A stretch of DNA of 64,000 nt, from NCBI RefSeq assembly GCF_001700895.1, contig NZ_CP013259.1, forward strand, positions 558,001 to 622,000. Reading direction: 5' to 3'. A model generated the notes under the pieces. That model was not told where the DNA came from. It did not search any database and saw nothing but the letters and a program-made list of their open reading frames with translations. A program made the translations under genes and the position numbers. How positions within the stretch are numbered: position 1 is the stretch's first letter; each line of letters opens with the position of its first letter. Source of the stretch: Buchnera aphidicola (Diuraphis noxia) (lineage in GTDB: Bacteria; Pseudomonadota; Gammaproteobacteria; Enterobacterales; Enterobacteriaceae). This document shows positions 23,150 through 33,003 of the stretch, in pieces.

Positions 23150-23185
23150 AAATTTAATGACTTAAAAATACTAAAAAATAAAAAT

Positions 23186-23862
23186 ATGAAAAATATAAAT
23201 TTTAATTATCATAATTTAAAAAAAAAATACAAAATTTTATTCAAACTAATAATCTGCCTTACAGAAAAGTAAAAATTATAGCAGTTTCTAAAAATCAAAA
23301 AGTGGATATAATAAAACAATCTATATTATCAGGGATACAAGAATTTGGAGAAAATTATATACAGGAAGCTATTTTAAAGATACAAAAATTTAAAAAATAT
23401 AAACATATCACTTGGCATTTTATTGGAAAAATACAATCTAATAAAACCAAATTAGTTGCGAAAAATTTTGATTGGTGTCAAACAGTCGATAGAGAAAAAA
23501 TTGTTTTTTTATTGAATAAATATAGACCAAAAAATTTACTTCCTATTAATGTTTTAATTCAAATAAACATTTCCAAGGAACCTAAAAAAAACGGCATTGA
23601 TATAACAGAATATCAAACATTAGCAAAAATAATTTCTTCAATGCCTAATATTAATTTACGAGGAATTATGGCAATGCCAAAAATTACCAAAAACATCGTA
23701 AATACTAATCTACAGTATCAAATAATCAAAAAAACTTTTCATCAATTAAAACAACAATACACATCAGTAGATACGTTATCATTAGGAACCAGTTTTGATA
23801 TAGAAAATTCTTTATTAAATGACAGTAATATGATTAGAATTGGTCGAAATATTTTTAATTAG
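23186..23862 (+). CDS. yggS: PLP homeostasis protein YggS, frame broken at an A10 tract
   Basis: PLP-binding TIM-barrel protein that controls pyridoxal 5'-phosphate pools. The natural ATG at 23186 reads MKNINFNYHNLKKK and reaches ten A at 23218-23227, after which the zero frame stops within about 15 codons. One added A gives the homologous continuation IQNFIQTNNLPYRKVKIIAVSK, then 186 further codons, for 225 residues in all. The PLP lysine is in AVSK, upstream of the GTG at 23302, so the shorter downstream ORF alone would lack the cofactor site. Either transcriptional slippage restores the frame, the gene is newly dead, or the tract is miscalled. Confidence 0.85.
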
Positions 23863-23911
23863 TATAATTATTTTACTAAAATTATTTAACATCATACTTA
23901 AAAGTACTCTT

Positions 23912-25042
23912 ATGTTTGAATCATCTCCGATTAGTTTATATATTCATATTCCTTGGTGTTTAAAAAAATGTGGATATTGCGATTTTTATTCATATGTTAG
24001 TCAAGAGACGATACCTGAAAAAAAGTATATTGAAAATTTATTAAAAGATTTTGAAAAAGATTTAAAGCTCATAAAAAATAAAAAAATAAATACTATTTTC
24101 ATCGGTGGAGGTACTCCGAGTTTATTAAAACAAAAATCAGTAAACAATTTAATTAATGGTATTAAAGAGAGATATTTGGTTTGTAAAAATGCAGAAATCA
24201 CTATAGAAGCTAATCCTAAAACAATAGAATGTCAACGCTTTATTCATTATAAAAAATCTGGTATTAATCGTTTTTCTTTAGGAGTTCAAACATTTAATAC
24301 AAATTTATTGAAAAAAATAGAGCGTACATATACTTCATCTGAATGTATTAGTTGTATTAAAAAATTAAAAACAATTAATAATAATATTAATCTAGATTTA
24401 ATGTATGGTTTACCAGATCAAGATTTAGAAAGTTCTTTAACAGATTTAAAATATGCTATTAAATATAATCCATCTCATATATCCTGGTATCAATTAACTA
24501 TAGAGCCTAATACTATTTTTTATTCAAAAAAACTAAATATAGCTAATGATGATATAATTTTTCAAATGTTTTCTAAAGGAGATCAATTATTAAAAAAATC
24601 AGGATATCAAAAGTATGAAATATCTTCATACTCGAAATTAAATTATCAGTGTAAACATAATCTTAATTATTGGAGTTTTGGAGATTATATAGGAATAGGT
24701 TGCGGCGCTCATGGTAAAATTAGTCAAAAAAATGGCAAAATCCTAAGAACTTATAAAAATAAAAATCTAAAAGATTATTTGCATGGAAACTACCTACGCT
24801 CTATGAATATTATTTCTAAACAAGATTTAGCTTTTGAATATTTTATGAATACCTTTAGATTATATAAACCTGTTTCTAAAAGACATTTTCAAGAAAAAAC
24901 TAATTTAAATGAAAATTATATAGAAAAAAAAATTCAAATGGCAATAAAACGTGGATTTTTAATTGATGAATTGAACTATTGGAATACCACAAAAAAAGGT
25001 AAATTTTTTTTAAATTCTCTACTAAAAATTTTTTTAAGATAA
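23912..25042 (+). CDS. hemW: Radical SAM heme chaperone HemW
   Basis: Radical SAM protein that binds heme and delivers it to respiratory enzymes (formerly described as an oxygen-independent coproporphyrinogen oxidase-like protein). Started at the ATG 23912 (376 residues, E. coli 378), since FESSPISLYIHIPWC aligns with the E. coli start; a TTG 24 codons upstream overlaps yggS and was rejected. The cluster motif is CLKKCGYC; GGGTPS, LDLMYGLPDQ and HNLNYWSFGDYIGIG follow. The 3' end overlaps trmB by 9 bp. Confidence 0.94.
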   Translation: MFESSPISLYIHIPWCLKKCGYCDFYSYVSQETIPEKKYIENLLKDFEKDLKLIKNKKINTIFIGGGTPSLLKQKSVNNLINGIKERYLVCKNAEITIEANPKTIECQRFIHYKKSGINRFSLGVQTFNTNLLKKIERTYTSSECISCIKKLKTINNNINLDLMYGLPDQDLESSLTDLKYAIKYNPSHISWYQLTIEPNTIFYSKKLNIANDDIIFQMFSKGDQLLKKSGYQKYEISSYSKLNYQCKHNLNYWSFGDYIGIGCGAHGKISQKNGKILRTYKNKNLKDYLHGNYLRSMNIISKQDLAFEYFMNTFRLYKPVSKRHFQEKTNLNENYIEKKIQMAIKRGFLIDELNYWNTTKKGKFFLNSLLKIFLR

Positions 25043-25783
25043 ATAATTTTTTTTTATTTGAAACATTAGGTGAAAAACACGATCACCTCGAAGATATGCT
25101 TTTTTTTCAAAATCAGTTATTACATAATTCGAAGGACTTTGAACAAAATCATTTGTTTTTGATAAATTTTTATAATTATTAATATTTTTAATCATATTTA
25201 TTATATAAATAGCATATTCTTTAGAATCAGTTACAATATGTAATATACCATTAACTATTAATTTTTTAGAAAGAATTGTTAAAAAATTATTTTGTAAGAT
25301 TCTACGTTTATTATGACGTTTTTTATTCCAAGGATCTGGAAACAAAATTTGTACTTGTGATAAAGTATTATTCACAATCATAGTATTAATAACCTCAGTA
25401 GCATCATGATAGATGATTTTTAAATTTTTAATTTTAGATAGATAGGCCAAATTTAAGCAGGATCCTATCCCTGATTTATATACTTCTATACCTAAAAAGT
25501 TTTTATTAGGACAGTTTATTGCGCTTTGAACTAAAGATCTTCCTGAACCAAAACCAATCTCTAATACAACAGAACCAGAACTATTAAATATGGAAGAAAA
25601 ATCTAAAGGTATTAACTGAAAATCAATTCCAATTAATCTCCAATATTTTTGAATAGCATTTAACTGAGACATAGTAATTCGACCTTTTCGACAAACAAAA
25701 CTACGAGTTTTTCTGATAAAAACACCGCTATTATTATATTCAGGTATTAAAATATTATTTTTCATTTTTACTTGATTTCTCAT
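25034..25783 (-). CDS. trmB: tRNA (guanine-N7-)-methyltransferase
   Basis: Makes m7G46 in the variable loop of several tRNAs using S-adenosylmethionine. 249 residues. The SAM-binding segment LEIGFGSGRSLV, FLGIEV, and the catalytic FPDPWNKKRHNKRRI are intact. The first ATG is given; the ATG at 25765 (243 residues) matches the E. coli start MKNDVISPEF better and is equally likely. Divergent from mutY by 37 bp, and tail-to-tail with hemW. Confidence 0.95.
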   Translation of the reverse strand: MRNQVKMKNNILIPEYNNSGVFIRKTRSFVCRKGRITMSQLNAIQKYWRLIGIDFQLIPLDFSSIFNSSGSVVLEIGFGSGRSLVQSAINCPNKNFLGIEVYKSGIGSCLNLAYLSKIKNLKIIYHDATEVINTMIVNNTLSQVQILFPDPWNKKRHNKRRILQNNFLTILSKKLIVNGILHIVTDSKEYAIYIINMIKNINNYKNLSKTNDFVQSPSNYVITDFEKKAYLRGDRVFHLMFQIKKNYLS

Positions 25784-25820
25784 TTTTAATTAAAAATTTT
25801 ATACAAAATAATTCTTCATT

Positions 25821-26885
25821 ATGACGATATATTCTTTTTCTCAATTAGTTTTAAATTGGTACCATGAAAATGGTAGAAAAAATTTACCATGGCAAAAAAA
25901 TAAAACACTTTACATAGTTTGGATATCCGAAATTATGTTGCAACAAACAACAGTTCAAACTGTTATTCCATATTTTAAAAAATTTATATTAAATTTTCCA
26001 GATGTAAAATCTATAAATGATTCAACCTTAGATAAAATTTTATATCTATGGAGTGGTTTAGGATATTATAATAGAGCAAGAAATATTTACAAATCAGCTA
26101 AAATAATCCAAACACAATATAATGGAGTATTTCCTGATCAATTTGCAAATCTAATTAAACTACCTGGAATAGGGAAATCTACAGCTGGAGCTATTTTATC
26201 TTTATCATTAAATTTTTTTCATTCTATTTTAGACGGAAACGTAAAAAGAATTTTAATACGTTATTATGATTTCAGAGGAAGCATAAAAGATAGAAAATTA
26301 GAAAAAAAATTATGGTGTCTTATTGAATCTATTACACCAATCAACAACACTGGTCAATTTAATCAAGGTATGATGGATATAGGATCTTTAATTTGTACAC
26401 GTGGAAAAACAAAATGTAATATTTGTCCATTAAAAAAAAGTTGTATTTCAAATATCAAACAAAACTGGGAACAATATCCATCAAAAAATATCAAAAAAAC
26501 ATCTCATGAAAAAACATCTTGGTTTATTTTAATTAAATCTAAAAACAATTTTTGGTTAGAACGAAATACCATAAAAAATGTTTGGAAAGGTTTATTTTGT
26601 TTTCCTAATTTTGATACTGAAAAAAAAGCATTAATATGGTTGAAAGAAAAAAAAATAAATTTAAAAAAAATAAAAAAAATGTTATCATTTTTTCATAAAT
26701 TTAGTCATTTTATATTACATATCCATCCAATTTTAATTGATTGTCCACATAATTTAAAATTTCATGGAGACAATAAAATAGGTATTTGGTATAATTTAAA
26801 CAAACCAAAACATATAGGATTACCTCAACCTGTAAAAAAAATACTTACAAATTTTCAAAAAGATACTGTTTTAAGGAAAAACTAA
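25821..26885 (+). CDS. mutY: Adenine DNA glycosylase
   Basis: Removes adenine mispaired with 8-oxoguanine, limiting G:C to T:A transversions. It has 354 residues, near the E. coli length of 350. Helix-hairpin-helix [13 protein letters not shown], catalytic Asp138 in LDGNVKR, and the [4Fe-4S] cysteines in [17 protein letters not shown] are present. The C-terminal MutT-like domain is Lys-rich but recognisable. An A9 run at 26647-26655 is in frame, showing that not every long tract breaks a gene. yggX starts 1 bp after its stop. Confidence 0.96.
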   Translation: MTIYSFSQLVLNWYHENGRKNLPWQKNKTLYIVWISEIMLQQTTVQTVIPYFKKFILNFPDVKSINDSTLDKILYLWSGLGYYNRARNIYKSAKIIQTQYNGVFPDQFANLIKLPGIGKSTAGAILSLSLNFFHSILDGNVKRILIRYYDFRGSIKDRKLEKKLWCLIESITPINNTGQFNQGMMDIGSLICTRGKTKCNICPLKKSCISNIKQNWEQYPSKNIKKTSHEKTSWFILIKSKNNFWLERNTIKNVWKGLFCFPNFDTEKKALIWLKEKKINLKKIKKMLSFFHKFSHFILHIHPILIDCPHNLKFHGDNKIGIWYNLNKPKHIGLPQPVKKILTNFQKDTVLRKN

Positions 26886-26886
26886 A

Positions 26887-27126
26887 ATGCCTCGTATAAT
26901 TTTTTGTACATTTTTACAAAAAAAATCTGAAGGTCAAGATTATCAAATTTATCCTGGTGAATTAGGAAAAAAAATATACAATAAAATCTCTAAAAAAGCT
27001 TGGAAAAAATGGATAATGAAGCAAACTATTTTAATAAATGAAAAAAAACTTAACATGAATGATATCAATCACCGTAGAGAAATAGAAAAAGAAATGAAAT
27101 TCTTTTTATTTAAAGAAACTAATTAA
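26887..27126 (+). CDS. yggX: Fe(2+)-trafficking protein YggX
   Basis: Small protein linked to iron handling and protection of Fe-S clusters from oxidation. It has 79 residues (E. coli 91), with the family pattern starting [16 protein letters not shown] and continuing [18 protein letters not shown] and [14 protein letters not shown]. The C-terminal tail is shortened. It follows mutY as in E. coli, and its partner in the cell is probably the Fe-S cluster of MutY and others (known from enteric bacteria). Confidence 0.95.
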   Translation: MPRIIFCTFLQKKSEGQDYQIYPGELGKKIYNKISKKAWKKWIMKQTILINEKKLNMNDINHRREIEKEMKFFLFKETN

Positions 27127-27221
27127 AAATAAAAATTATTGTAATAATACTTAAAATAGTATTGTGTCATCCAAAACTATTTGTTAAATAATATTTCTAC
27201 TTTATAAAAAAAAAACATACA

Positions 27222-28004
27222 GTGCTAATATTTGATTCTGGTGTAGGTGGTTTATCTATATTAAAAAATATAAAAAACACACTACCAAATATACGTTACA
27301 TATATGTATTAGATAATCAAGGGTTTCCTTACGGAAATAAGAAAAAAACTTTTATTTTAAAAAGAAGCATTAAAATTATCAATATAATAAAAAAACAATA
27401 TCCTATTAAAATTGTTTTAATTGCCTGCAATACAGCAAGTACGAATACTTTATCTATCCTAAAAAAACAATTTAATTTTCCTATTATTGGAATATTCCCT
27501 GAAATTAAATTTGCTCAAAGAATTACAAAAAATAACATTATTGGTTTAATAGCAACTAAAGCTACAATCAATTCTGATTATATTCAAAAAATCATACAAA
27601 AAAAACCTACTAATGTCACTATTAAAATAATAGCTACAAATAAATTAGCATCAATAGCAGAAAAAAAAATTAGAGGTAATAATACCAACAAAAAAGAATT
27701 GCAAAATATTTTTAAACCATGGATAAATCTTAAAATAACACCTGATACAATTATATTGGGCTGCACTCACTTTTTATTCTTAAAAATTGAAATTCAAAAA
27801 ATTTTATACAACTCTATTTATTTTATAGACTCAAAAAACACAGTGATACTAAAAATTAAAAAATATTTTTATCAATTTAATATTAAACAAGAAATTAAAA
27901 AAAATATTTTTTTATACTCAAAAGATAATAAAAAAATACAGGAATTACTATTTTATTTAAAAGAATATAATTTTCATGAAACAACAATAATTAACTTAAA
28001 TTAA
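27222..28004 (+). CDS. murI: Glutamate racemase
   Basis: Makes D-glutamate for peptidoglycan. It has 260 residues from a GTG start; the E. coli protein has about 20 more residues before this point. The two catalytic cysteines are C69 in ACNTAST and C181 in LGCTHF. FDSGVGGLS, FPYG and the Lys-rich C terminus complete the fold. An A10 tract lies just before the GTG (27206-27215), and there is no clear Shine-Dalgarno, so the true 5' end is uncertain. The stop overlaps the sbcB 3' end by 14 bp. Confidence 0.92.
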   Translation: MLIFDSGVGGLSILKNIKNTLPNIRYIYVLDNQGFPYGNKKKTFILKRSIKIINIIKKQYPIKIVLIACNTASTNTLSILKKQFNFPIIGIFPEIKFAQRITKNNIIGLIATKATINSDYIQKIIQKKPTNVTIKIIATNKLASIAEKKIRGNNTNKKELQNIFKPWINLKITPDTIILGCTHFLFLKIEIQKILYNSIYFIDSKNTVILKIKKYFYQFNIKQEIKKNIFLYSKDNKKIQELLFYLKEYNFHETTIINLN

Positions 28005-29424
28005 AATTTTCGTAAAATAATTTTTTATATTTATGAAAAACATAAAATAATATGCTATTTAATAAAATTATTTTCTTATTATCATAAGAATATTCTTTTA
28101 ACAAATTTTCAATTTTTCTAACATATTCTTTTAAAATAGTTGGTTTTAAAACATTTAAACAATATTTTAACCATACTTTTTTTTCTTTTTTATTTAATGT
28201 TTCATAAAAATTACGAGCTCGATAACGGAAAAGCAATTTTTTTAAACGATAATCATAAAAATGATAAGTCCTATTTTTTAACATAGATGGAGAAGTTTTT
28301 TGAATAGTGTTTATAATTTTTTTATCATGCATACAAAAAAAAGCATCATAAATTTTCAAATCTACATTTGACGATGAAACAATTTCTTTTTCTTTCGATA
28401 ACATAACTTTAATATTTTCGAAAATATGTTTATTTTTTCTTAAAAGTCTGATTTTTTTATAATATAAAAGAAAATTAAAATCTAACCGAGATATATCTTC
28501 TTTTCTTATACATTGAATTGGTGCTAATGTTGGACAACGATTAAAATGTAATAATAGTATGCCTAGATTAAATAAGCTTTTAATAAAATCATCTTCAAAC
28601 GATATTTGTGTACATAAAAAAATTAATTTTTCAATATCTCTAAATAAATCGATAGCAATAAGTATGTTTTTGTTTTTATGCCATATTATAGGTAATATAC
28701 AACTAACATTATGACGAATAGCTCCAAAATTATTAGAAACATAAACAATTGGTTTTGATTTGTTTAAATCAATCAATTTATACAATGCACTTTTTTTTCT
28801 CATTTTAAAAAAAAATGCAAATAATTTAGGTTGTTTATTTTTAATTAATTTTGCTATAGCAATAGTAGCATACACATCTGACATAGCATCATGCGCATGA
28901 GCATGAGTAATATTATTGATCTCAGTGAAATCAGAAAGTTTAAAACTAGGTAGGTCCAAATCATTTTTAGGCCATTTGATACCTTCAGGTCTTAACGCAT
29001 AGCATGCTCTTAATAAATGTAATATATCCCAACGAGAGTTTCCATTTTTCCAGCTCCATTCATAAGGATCGAAAAAATTTCTATAGAATATATTCCTAGT
29101 AATTTCATCATCAAAATGAATGTTGTTATAACCAATAATACAAGTCTTAGGTTGTTTAAAAATATTAAATATTTTTTTAGAAAAATTATATTCATTAGTT
29201 CCATGTTTTTCTGTATATTGAGGAGTTATACCTGTCATTAAAATAGCATGTGGATCAGGTAAATAATCATTTGAAAAAAAACAATAAAAACATTTTGGAT
29301 TCTCAATAATATCAAAATTTATATTTGTTCTAATGCAAGCAAATTGCGCTGGTTTGTCTAAAGATGTATGTATTCCAAATGTTTCATAATCATAAAATAA
29401 AAAAGTAGGTTGATTTAAAGACAT
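27991..29424 (-). CDS. sbcB: Exodeoxyribonuclease I
   Basis: DEDD-family 3'-5' exonuclease acting on single-stranded DNA. It has 477 residues (E. coli 475). Exo motifs include FLFYDYETFG, GYNNIHFDDEITR and HDAMSDVYATIAIA. SH3-like and C-terminal helical domains are full length. It overlaps murI tail-to-tail. In E. coli it binds SSB through the SSB tail, which is intact here. Confidence 0.96.
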   Translation of the reverse strand: MSLNQPTFLFYDYETFGIHTSLDKPAQFACIRTNINFDIIENPKCFYCFFSNDYLPDPHAILMTGITPQYTEKHGTNEYNFSKKIFNIFKQPKTCIIGYNNIHFDDEITRNIFYRNFFDPYEWSWKNGNSRWDILHLLRACYALRPEGIKWPKNDLDLPSFKLSDFTEINNITHAHAHDAMSDVYATIAIAKLIKNKQPKLFAFFFKMRKKSALYKLIDLNKSKPIVYVSNNFGAIRHNVSCILPIIWHKNKNILIAIDLFRDIEKLIFLCTQISFEDDFIKSLFNLGILLLHFNRCPTLAPIQCIRKEDISRLDFNFLLYYKKIRLLRKNKHIFENIKVMLSKEKEIVSSSNVDLKIYDAFFCMHDKKIINTIQKTSPSMLKNRTYHFYDYRLKKLLFRYRARNFYETLNKKEKKVWLKYCLNVLKPTILKEYVRKIENLLKEYSYDNKKIILLNSILFYVFHKYKKLFYENFNLS

Positions 29425-29541
29425 ATTATTTATATATAAAATTCAAGCGATAAATGTAAAATTTTTAAAATTTTTAAAATTTTAAAAATTATTAAATTAT
29501 TAAAACAATCAAAAACATAAACATAACAAGGTTTATAAAAC

Positions 29542-29850
29542 ATGTCAAATACGAAAAAATCATTTAAAAATGTATTAGAATTTGTTCATAAATTCAGAAG
29601 AAAAAATAAAATAAAAAGAGAAATATCTGATATTGAGAAAAAAATCAGAGATAATCAAAAAAGAATCTTACTTTTAGACAATCTTAGTCAATATATTACA
29701 TCAGATATGAATTATGAGGAAATTAAAAAAATAATTTCTATGATGAAAAACGATTACGAAGATAGAATTGATGATTATATTGTTAAAAACGCAGAACTGT
29801 CAAAAGAAAAAAGAATTATTTCACAAGAATTAAAATTAATTATTGATTAA
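29542..29850 (+). CDS. tmaR: PTS polar-localisation protein TmaR (YeeX)
   Basis: A 102-residue coiled-coil protein of the UPF0265 family. [35 protein letters not shown] and [10 protein letters not shown] plus [10 protein letters not shown] match E. coli YeeX almost residue for residue. In E. coli it clusters PTS Enzyme I at the pole and modulates its activity; a mannitol PTS gene is present in this window (mtlA), so the same job is plausible here. ATG start. It neighbours sbcB, as its ortholog does loosely in E. coli. Confidence 0.9.
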   Translation: MSNTKKSFKNVLEFVHKFRRKNKIKREISDIEKKIRDNQKRILLLDNLSQYITSDMNYEEIKKIISMMKNDYEDRIDDYIVKNAELSKEKRIISQELKLIID

Positions 29851-29860
29851 AAATATTTTT

Positions 29861-29933
29861 CTCCTCTGACTGGATTCGAACCAGTGACATACGGATTAAC
29901 AGTCCGCCGTTCTACCAACTGAACTACAGAGGA
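29861..29933 (-). tRNA. tRNA-Asn(GUU)
   Basis: 73 nt, acceptor TCCTCTG/CAGAGGA, anticodon GTT (plus-strand AAC at 29898-29900). Almost identical to E. coli tRNA-Asn through D arm, anticodon arm and T arm. CCA is not encoded. It lies convergent to tmaR, 10 bp after that stop. Confidence 0.96.
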
Positions 29934-30070
29934 ATTTAATTATATATATCAAAATTTTTCGTATCTGTCAAATATATGTGAAAATTTTTATTTAAAAAAA
30001 TCAAAATTTTTAAAAAGAAATCTAGATTATTAGAAAAAATTCATTTATAGTAGAGATATTGAAATAAAAT

Positions 30071-30146
30071 GGCCCTTTAGCTCAGTGGTAAGAGCAGGCG
30101 ACTCATAATCGCTTGGTCGCTGGTTCAAATCCAGCAAGGGCCACCA
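30071..30146 (+). tRNA. tRNA-Ile2(CAU), lysidine type
   Basis: 76 nt with encoded CCA; acceptor GGCCCTT/AAGGGCC, anticodon CAT at 30104-30106. The anticodon arm and T arm (GGCGACTCATAATCGC and GTCGCTGGTTCAA) match the E. coli minor isoleucine tRNAs ileX/ileY, not elongator or initiator Met tRNA. The wobble C should be converted to lysidine by TilS so that it reads AUA, a common codon in this AT-rich genome. Automatic annotation often calls it tRNA-Met. Confidence 0.9.
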
Positions 30147-30267
30147 AAAAACCATTGTCTTCTTAGTTTATCTAATAAACATTAGATTAATTGTTAATTT
30201 AATTAATATTATTATATTTTCTTGAATTTTATTCTAAATTTTTTTAATAAATTCGGATTGAATTTTT

Positions 30268-30918
30268 ATGTATTGGAAAAAAGAATTTATTGATTTTTGT
30301 TGTAAAAAACAAGTTTTAAAATTTGGACAATTTACACTAAAATCAGGACGAACTAGTCCCTATTTTTTTAATTCAGGTTTGTTATCTAATGGAGAAGATA
30401 TTGTTAAAATAGGAGTGTTTTATGCTCACTCTATAATGAATTCAAATGTAGACTTTGATATATTATTTGGTACAGCATATAAAGGTATTCCTGTAGCTGT
30501 TTCAACATCTATTGCATTAAAAAATCACTATAATTTAAATATTCCATATACTTTTAATAGAAAAGAAAAAAAAACATATGGAGAACAAGGAAAGTTAATA
30601 GGTAATATTATTGAAAATAAAAAAATTATTATTTTAGATGATGTAATTACATCAGGAACTGCAATACATAATTCTATCAAAATTGTGGAGGAACATAAAG
30701 CATATATATCTTCAATATTTGTACTATTTGATAGAAAAGAAAAAGGAGAAAGAGAACTACACACTATTAATTGTCTTGAAAAGAAAAAAAACTATAAAAT
30801 TACTTCAATAATTACTATTGAAGATCTTATCGATTATCTATTAGAAAACAAAACATTAAAAAGACATCTAATCAAACTGTTAAAATATCGTAAAAAATAC
30901 GGTATTGATAAACAATAA
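30268..30918 (+). CDS. pyrE: Orotate phosphoribosyltransferase
   Basis: Joins orotate and PRPP to form OMP in pyrimidine synthesis. It has 216 residues (E. coli 213). FTLKSGRTSPYFFNSG at the N terminus, the Lys-rich flexible loop NRKEKKTYGEQGKLIG and the PRPP motif IIILDDVITSGTA are present. ATG start. Convergent with dut, which limits dUTP; in E. coli the two genes are also close. Confidence 0.97.
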   Translation: MYWKKEFIDFCCKKQVLKFGQFTLKSGRTSPYFFNSGLLSNGEDIVKIGVFYAHSIMNSNVDFDILFGTAYKGIPVAVSTSIALKNHYNLNIPYTFNRKEKKTYGEQGKLIGNIIENKKIIILDDVITSGTAIHNSIKIVEEHKAYISSIFVLFDRKEKGERELHTINCLEKKKNYKITSIITIEDLIDYLLENKTLKRHLIKLLKYRKKYGIDKQ

Positions 30919-30952
30919 AATTGTTTAATTCGTTTTATCAAACTACTATTAT

Positions 30953-30982
30953 ATTAAATAATACCAGATTAAATAATACCAG
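30953..30982. repeat. Perfect 15-bp tandem duplication at the dut 3' end
   Basis: ATTAAATAATACCAG occurs twice head-to-tail at 30953-30967 and 30968-30982. The second copy holds the last dut codons and stop; the first repeats them just after the stop. Identity is perfect, so it is probably recent. It does not alter the protein. Confidence 0.85.
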
Positions 30983-31424
30983 AATGTCCAAAACCGCTGT
31001 CTGAACGAACACTTTTCGTAAAACTTGTGACTATAGAAAAACTTGGTTTAATAATCGGAATAAAAATTATTTGGGCTACCCTATCGTTAGGGTTAATATA
31101 AAAATCTTTTTTACTACGATTCCATAATGAAATCATTAATTGACCTTGATAATCAGAATCAATTAAACCGATTAAATTACCTAAGACAATTCCTTCATTG
31201 TGACCTAATCCAGATCGAGGTAAAATCAATCCTGCAATATTAGGATTTTTAATATATATAGCTATACCAGTTGATATTAATATCGTTTTTTCAGATTTTA
31301 ATTTGATTTTTTTTTCTAAACAAGCCCGTAAATCCAAACCAGATGACCCTTCAGTCGCATATTTTGGCGGTAAGTTTTGCTGTTCTGTATTTAAGTTTAT
31401 AAGTTGTATTTCAATATTTTTCAT
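30969..31424 (-). CDS. dut: Deoxyuridine 5'-triphosphate nucleotidohydrolase
   Basis: Trimeric dUTPase that lowers dUTP and supplies dUMP for thymidylate. It has 151 residues, the E. coli length. Motif 1 SSGLDLRA, motif 2 PRSGLGHNEGIVLGN, motif 3 GLIDSDYQGQL, motif 4 RVAQIIF and the C-terminal motif 5 SDSGFGHSG are complete. The stop lies in a tandem repeat. ATG start. Confidence 0.97.
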   Translation of the reverse strand: MKNIEIQLINLNTEQQNLPPKYATEGSSGLDLRACLEKKIKLKSEKTILISTGIAIYIKNPNIAGLILPRSGLGHNEGIVLGNLIGLIDSDYQGQLMISLWNRSKKDFYINPNDRVAQIIFIPIIKPSFSIVTSFTKSVRSDSGFGHSGII

Positions 31425-31471
31425 AATATTAAGGGTATATTTTATTAGTAAAAAATAATCATTTTAAATGA

Positions 31472-32242
31472 TTATGGAGCAAACGCACAAAATCCAGGAT
31501 TAATAAAAGAAGAACGAGAATATAATGAATAATTTAAATCATCTCCTGACCATGTTTGCACTTTTCCACCGGCAGCAATCAAAATAGCTTGACCTGCAGC
31601 AGTATCCCAAATATGGGTACTACCAAATCTTGGATAAATTTGCGCTGTTCCTTCTGCAATTAAACAAAATTTCAAAGAAGAACCCATTTTTTTAAGCTGA
31701 TAATTTTTTATTTTTTTTAAAAAATTACTTAACTCTTTATCGGGATGTGAACGACTAGTAACTAATAGTGTATTTCTCTGATTTTTATCAGATGCGACAT
31801 AGATTTTTTCTTTTTTACCTGATCCTGTTTCTTTCCAAGCATTTTTATTACTAGAAAAATATAAAACATTTAAAACAGGCGCATATATGACTCCTAAAGT
31901 AGGAACACCATTTTTAATTAAACTTATATTGACTGTAAATTCACTATTTTTCTTTAAAAATTCTTTCGTTCCATCTAATGGGTCAATTAACCAATAATCT
32001 TTCCACAAACGACAAATTTTAAATGGATGTAATTCTTCTTCAGAAATAACTGGTAGTTTGGAATCGATTTTGAAAAGTCCTTTTTTAATTATATTATGCG
32101 CCTCACGATCAACATTGGTAATAGGAGTTTTATCTAATTTATAAGAAATATTTATAATTTTTTTAGAATTATAAAATTTTATTATTTCCTTTCCTGTATG
32201 ACGTGCAAGTGTGCAAATTTTTTCTAACATAATGCTTGACAT
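31472..32242 (-). CDS. cysQ: 3'(2'),5'-bisphosphate nucleotidase CysQ
   Basis: Hydrolyses 3'-phosphoadenosine 5'-phosphate left over from sulfate assimilation, so it supports cysteine provisioning. It has 256 residues. The lithium-sensitive phosphatase metal site is present as VISEEE, then WLIDPLDGTKEFLK and the second Asp in THIWDTAAGQA. The first ATG is used; an ATG four codons later matches the E. coli start MLDQVCQLAR more closely. ATG region lacks a clear Shine-Dalgarno. Upstream neighbour is rplI. Confidence 0.96.
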   Translation of the reverse strand: MSSIMLEKICTLARHTGKEIIKFYNSKKIINISYKLDKTPITNVDREAHNIIKKGLFKIDSKLPVISEEELHPFKICRLWKDYWLIDPLDGTKEFLKKNSEFTVNISLIKNGVPTLGVIYAPVLNVLYFSSNKNAWKETGSGKKEKIYVASDKNQRNTLLVTSRSHPDKELSNFLKKIKNYQLKKMGSSLKFCLIAEGTAQIYPRFGSTHIWDTAAGQAILIAAGGKVQTWSGDDLNYSLYSRSSFINPGFCAFAP

Positions 32243-32279
32243 CTTGAATAGTAATTAAAAATGAAAAATTTTCATGAAT

Positions 32280-32732
32280 TTATTTTTTTGAAATAATATT
32301 CACGATAAAATTGACGCATATTTTTTTATGCGGTTGAAATATTACTTTATGTTCTCCAACATGACGTAGTAGACCATTGGGTAATCGAATTTCTTTTTTG
32401 TTTATTTTTACACCTAATGATGTCATTTCTTTAATAATATTTCTAATACCAACAGAACCAAATATTTTTCCTTCTTTTCCTACTTTAGATAAAATTTTAA
32501 TAGTTTTTATTTTTTTTATTTTTTCAGCACGTAATTCTGCAATCAGAAACTTACTCATATTTTCTTTTTCTAAAGCAATACGTTGAGCTTCAAAAGATTC
32601 AATATTTTTTTTATTAGCTAAAATAGCTTTGCCTTTAGGAATTAAAAAATTTCTGGCGTAACCAGATTTGACGTTAATAATATTACCTAAATTACCTAAT
32701 TTATGAACTTTTTCTAATAAAATTATTTCCAT
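32280..32732 (-). CDS. rplI: 50S ribosomal protein L9
   Basis: Elongated large-subunit protein next to the L1 stalk. It has 150 residues (E. coli 149). The N-terminal RNA-binding domain MEIILLEKVHKLGNLG and the GYARNFLIPKGKA strand are typical, followed by the long connecting helix and C-terminal domain. Last gene of the rpsF-rpsR-rplI run. Confidence 0.97.
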   Translation of the reverse strand: MEIILLEKVHKLGNLGNIINVKSGYARNFLIPKGKAILANKKNIESFEAQRIALEKENMSKFLIAELRAEKIKKIKTIKILSKVGKEGKIFGSVGIRNIIKEMTSLGVKINKKEIRLPNGLLRHVGEHKVIFQPHKKICVNFIVNIISKK

Positions 32733-32775
32733 TTGTAAATCTCATATATTATAAACAATAATAAAAAACATATTT

Positions 32776-33003
<228 letters not shown>

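Noticed and set aside
26647..26655. Possible frameshift in mutY at an A9 run
   Set aside because: The run is in frame and MutY is full length, so this tract does not disrupt the gene.
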